From the NCBI GenBank assembly GCA_036394195.1, contig DASWFO010000095.1:1-43318 (forward strand): DNA of 43,318 bases. Direction: 5' to 3'. Position 1 is the first letter of the stretch; every line of letters starts with the position of its first letter. Origin of the DNA: DATJPD01 sp036394195. Its GTDB lineage: Bacteria > Pseudomonadota > Alphaproteobacteria > CACIAM-22H2. Positions 41,360 through 43,318 of the stretch are shown piece by piece. The position numbers were made by a program, and so were the translations under genes. The notes under the pieces are model-generated. The model was not told the DNA's origin and did not search any database. It was given only the letters and a program-made list of their open reading frames with translations.

Positions 41360-43318
41360 CTACTGCGGCAGCAGGGTCAATGTCTCGCTTCCGGCGGCAT
41401 AGGTGGCCGGGTCGTCGCTGATCGCCAGGTCGCGTCCGTTCGCCCAGGCCTCCACCATATCGCCCCAATGACGCGACAGCGGATTGCCCGATTGGCCAGG
41501 GGCAGCGATGAACCGCGAGTCATCGAGGTTCGAGAGGTCGTAGATGGCGCGATAGCCCGGGCCGTGGACATCGGCAAACGGATTGGCCGCATCCGACAGC
41601 GAGGTCGCCGCGCGGTTGACGGTGTAGAAGTCGCCGTCGGTCGGGACCCGGAAGCCGAATATGTCGCGCAAGACCGGAATGCGTTCGAACACCGGATGGC
41701 GGAACGCCGCGTAATGGAGGCTGTCCCATCGCCAATAGGCGAGATCGCCGGAGAGCCGCTTGCTGAGATCGCTGAGCGCCATCTGCAGCGAGTCCGACAC
41801 CACCCCGGCGCATCCGGCCGGCCGATCGCGACAGAACGGCGATATCCCGTCCATCGCGTTCAGGACCAGGTTCGAGCGCTCGCCGAGCAGGTTCGTCAGA
41901 TCGTATTTCCCGCCGTCGTGGAGGAGTTCCAGCGTCAGCTCCCGCATCCAGGCGTTGAAGATGAGCGGCTCCGGCCGGTCGCGGCGCATGTCGCCGTCCC
42001 ACGCCGTGAGGAGCGCCAGTGCCCGGCGGCTGGCGTCGTCGTTGGATTTGACCGAGCCCAGCCGCTCGCGGACGTCGCGCGCCGCCGTCGACACGATGTC
42101 GGCCTGCATCGCCTCGGCCGTGAACCGGTCATGCCGCGCCGTGGCATCGAGCAGCTCGTAGATCCGCTTGGCGCGATGCGAGCCCGCCCAGTCGCGGGTG
42201 ATGAACACGGGGTAATTGTCGCCGACCACGCGGTTGTTCGCGTTGACGATCCGCCCCGAAACCGGGTTGAACGCGCGCGGCAGCTCGGCGAACGGGACGA
42301 ATCCCTCCCAATCGTATTCCCCGGTCCACCCCGGACGCGGCAGCCAGCCGTCTCCCGCCTTGCGGCGCGGCAGCAATCCAGGCGCGATGAAGCCGATATT
42401 GCCGTCGACATCGGCGTAGACCATGTTCTGCATCGGCGCGTGCCAAGCCGAGAGGGCGGCCACGAAGCTGCCCCAGTCCCGGGCGTGGTTCATTTCAAAC
42501 AACGCCGCCGGCGTCGTATCTTCGCGGTAGACCGCCGGATAAGCCAGGGCGAGCACCTCGCCCGTGGCCCCGTCGCCCATCGCATCGGAGATCACCGGCC
42601 CATGCCGGGTCGAGCGCGCGGTGAACTGCACGTCGGGCTGGCCGCGCACCTTGATCGTTTCCGTCCGGGTCTCGAACGGCTGGGCGCCATCCGGCGTCAG
42701 ATAGCGGCTGGGATCGGCCGGATCGACGCGCTCGATGAACACGTCGTACATGTCGGCGCCGGTCGTCGTGAAGCCCCAGGCGATCCGGTCGTTGTGTCCG
42801 AGGATCACGCCGGGAACGCCGGGGGCGGTGGCCCCCGTCACGCTCAGGCCGGGCGCATCGAGGCGCGCCAAGTACCAGGTGCCGGGCGCGTTCAGGGCAA
42901 GGTGGGGGTCGTTGACCAGCAACGGCTTGCCCGAGACCGTGTGCTCGCCGGCGACCACCCATTCGTTGGACGCGCGGTCAGGGCCGAGCGGCGGCGGCAA
43001 CGCCGCCAGCGTCCTGTCCAGATGCAGAGCGCCGTAGAGGGAGGCGAGATTGGTCAAGGTGGTCGCGGTATCGGCTGGCCGGTTGGGCCACAGTGCCGCG
43101 ACGAACTCGGGCGGCAGCGTGGGCGCCAGCCGTGCGCGCAACAATTCGTCGCGCCAGTTTCCGGCGAGCTGCAGGGCCATCAGGCGGTCCCAGATCAGCG
43201 TGTCGTCCGGCCGCCACGGGTCGGGGGAATCGCGGAGGATCAGGAATTCGATCGGCAGCACCGGCTTGGTGGCGAGGAATGCGTTGACCCCGGCCGCATA
43301 GACGTCGAGCCGGCCCCG
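41360..43318 (-). CDS. Penicillin acylase family protein (5' partial)
   Basis: N-terminal-nucleophile amidohydrolase of the penicillin G acylase / acyl-homoserine-lactone acylase group. The frame is open to the right edge of the window and encodes YAAGVNAFL, typical of the alpha chain, so the start lies outside. The autoproteolysis site is seen as the Ser in RASNEWVVAG; this Ser would become the beta-chain nucleophile. Further family motifs are GKPLLVNDPHL, PGVPGVILGHNDRIAWGFT and NMVYADVDGNIGFIAPG. The substrate (beta-lactam, aculeacin, quorum-sensing lactone or other) cannot be read. Members are usually periplasmic, but the signal peptide region is not in the window. ilvA starts about 30 bases after its stop. 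Confidence 0.92.
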   Translation of the reverse strand, partial: RGRLDVYAAGVNAFLATKPVLPIEFLILRDSPDPWRPDDTLIWDRLMALQLAGNWRDELLRARLAPTLPPEFVAALWPNRPADTATTLTNLASLYGALHLDRTLAALPPPLGPDRASNEWVVAGEHTVSGKPLLVNDPHLALNAPGTWYLARLDAPGLSVTGATAPGVPGVILGHNDRIAWGFTTTGADMYDVFIERVDPADPSRYLTPDGAQPFETRTETIKVRGQPDVQFTARSTRHGPVISDAMGDGATGEVLALAYPAVYREDTTPAALFEMNHARDWGSFVAALSAWHAPMQNMVYADVDGNIGFIAPGLLPRRKAGDGWLPRPGWTGEYDWEGFVPFAELPRAFNPVSGRIVNANNRVVGDNYPVFITRDWAGSHRAKRIYELLDATARHDRFTAEAMQADIVSTAARDVRERLGSVKSNDDASRRALALLTAWDGDMRRDRPEPLIFNAWMRELTLELLHDGGKYDLTNLLGERSNLVLNAMDGISPFCRDRPAGCAGVVSDSLQMALSDLSKRLSGDLAYWRWDSLHYAAFRHPVFERIPVLRDIFGFRVPTDGDFYTVNRAATSLSDAANPFADVHGPGYRAIYDLSNLDDSRFIAAPGQSGNPLSRHWGDMVEAWANGRDLAISDDPATYAAGSETLTLLPQ

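Overview
The window reads as a GC-rich alphaproteobacterial chromosome segment. The evidence is the conserved block rpoZ-rsh-pdxJ-acpS-(two unknown genes)-lepB-rnc-era-recO-parC, the order pdhC-lpd-lipA followed by a COQ10/RatA-like gene, a TRAP system of the TakP (2-oxoacid) type, and two perfect TTAA-N7-TTAA sites of the kind bound by the alphaproteobacterial regulator CtrA. A Rhodospirillales-like lineage is my best guess, but the order is not proven. There are no tRNA or rRNA genes, CRISPR arrays or intact insertion sequences that I can see. Both ends of the window cut genes: pdhC on the left and a penicillin-acylase-family gene on the right.

Region by region. Positions 1-4197 hold an operon for the pyruvate dehydrogenase E2 and E3 subunits, lipoyl synthase and a COQ10/RatA-like protein; the E2 carries two tandem subunit-binding domains. 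An unknown helical protein gene faces it (4202-4732). Positions 4832-7628 hold a diiron ferritin-like oxygenase candidate and its TetR regulator behind an 18-bp perfect palindrome, converging on a [2Fe-2S]/FAD/NAD reductase. Positions 7691-12252 form a leftward run: Slt-type lytic transglycosylase, haloacid-dehalogenase-like hydrolase, alpha/beta hydrolase, PLP dehydratase. A divergent region with a CtrA-type site separates it from dapA-smpB. Positions 13838-16316 are an accessory-looking insert with a methanethiol oxidase (SBP56) gene and a six-helix membrane protein carrying intramembrane histidines. A family-5 uracil-DNA glycosylase follows, whose N-terminus is built from a palindromic intergenic repeat, then a NYN-domain protein.

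Positions 17812-31724 are the core block: folK, rpoZ, bifunctional (p)ppGpp synthetase/hydrolase, pdxJ, acpS, an unrecognised overlapping gene pair, signal peptidase I, RNase III, Era, RecO and ParC, with one medium-chain dehydrogenase inserted on the opposite strand. Positions 31886-36400 carry two tandem TakP-like binding-protein genes, each closed by a strong terminator, facing a dctQ-dctM membrane pair. Then come bpt (N-end-rule leucyltransferase) with an RDD membrane protein, motA-motB with a CtrA-type site upstream, threonine ammonia-lyase with an ACT domain, and the acylase.

The most novel-looking items are the unknown two-gene cassette inserted in the acpS-lepB interval (22375-24901), the palindrome-controlled diiron protein with a nearby reductase, the methanethiol oxidase/membrane-protein pair, and the repeat-derived start of the uracil-DNA glycosylase. 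All functional calls come from reading motifs by eye; no database search was run.
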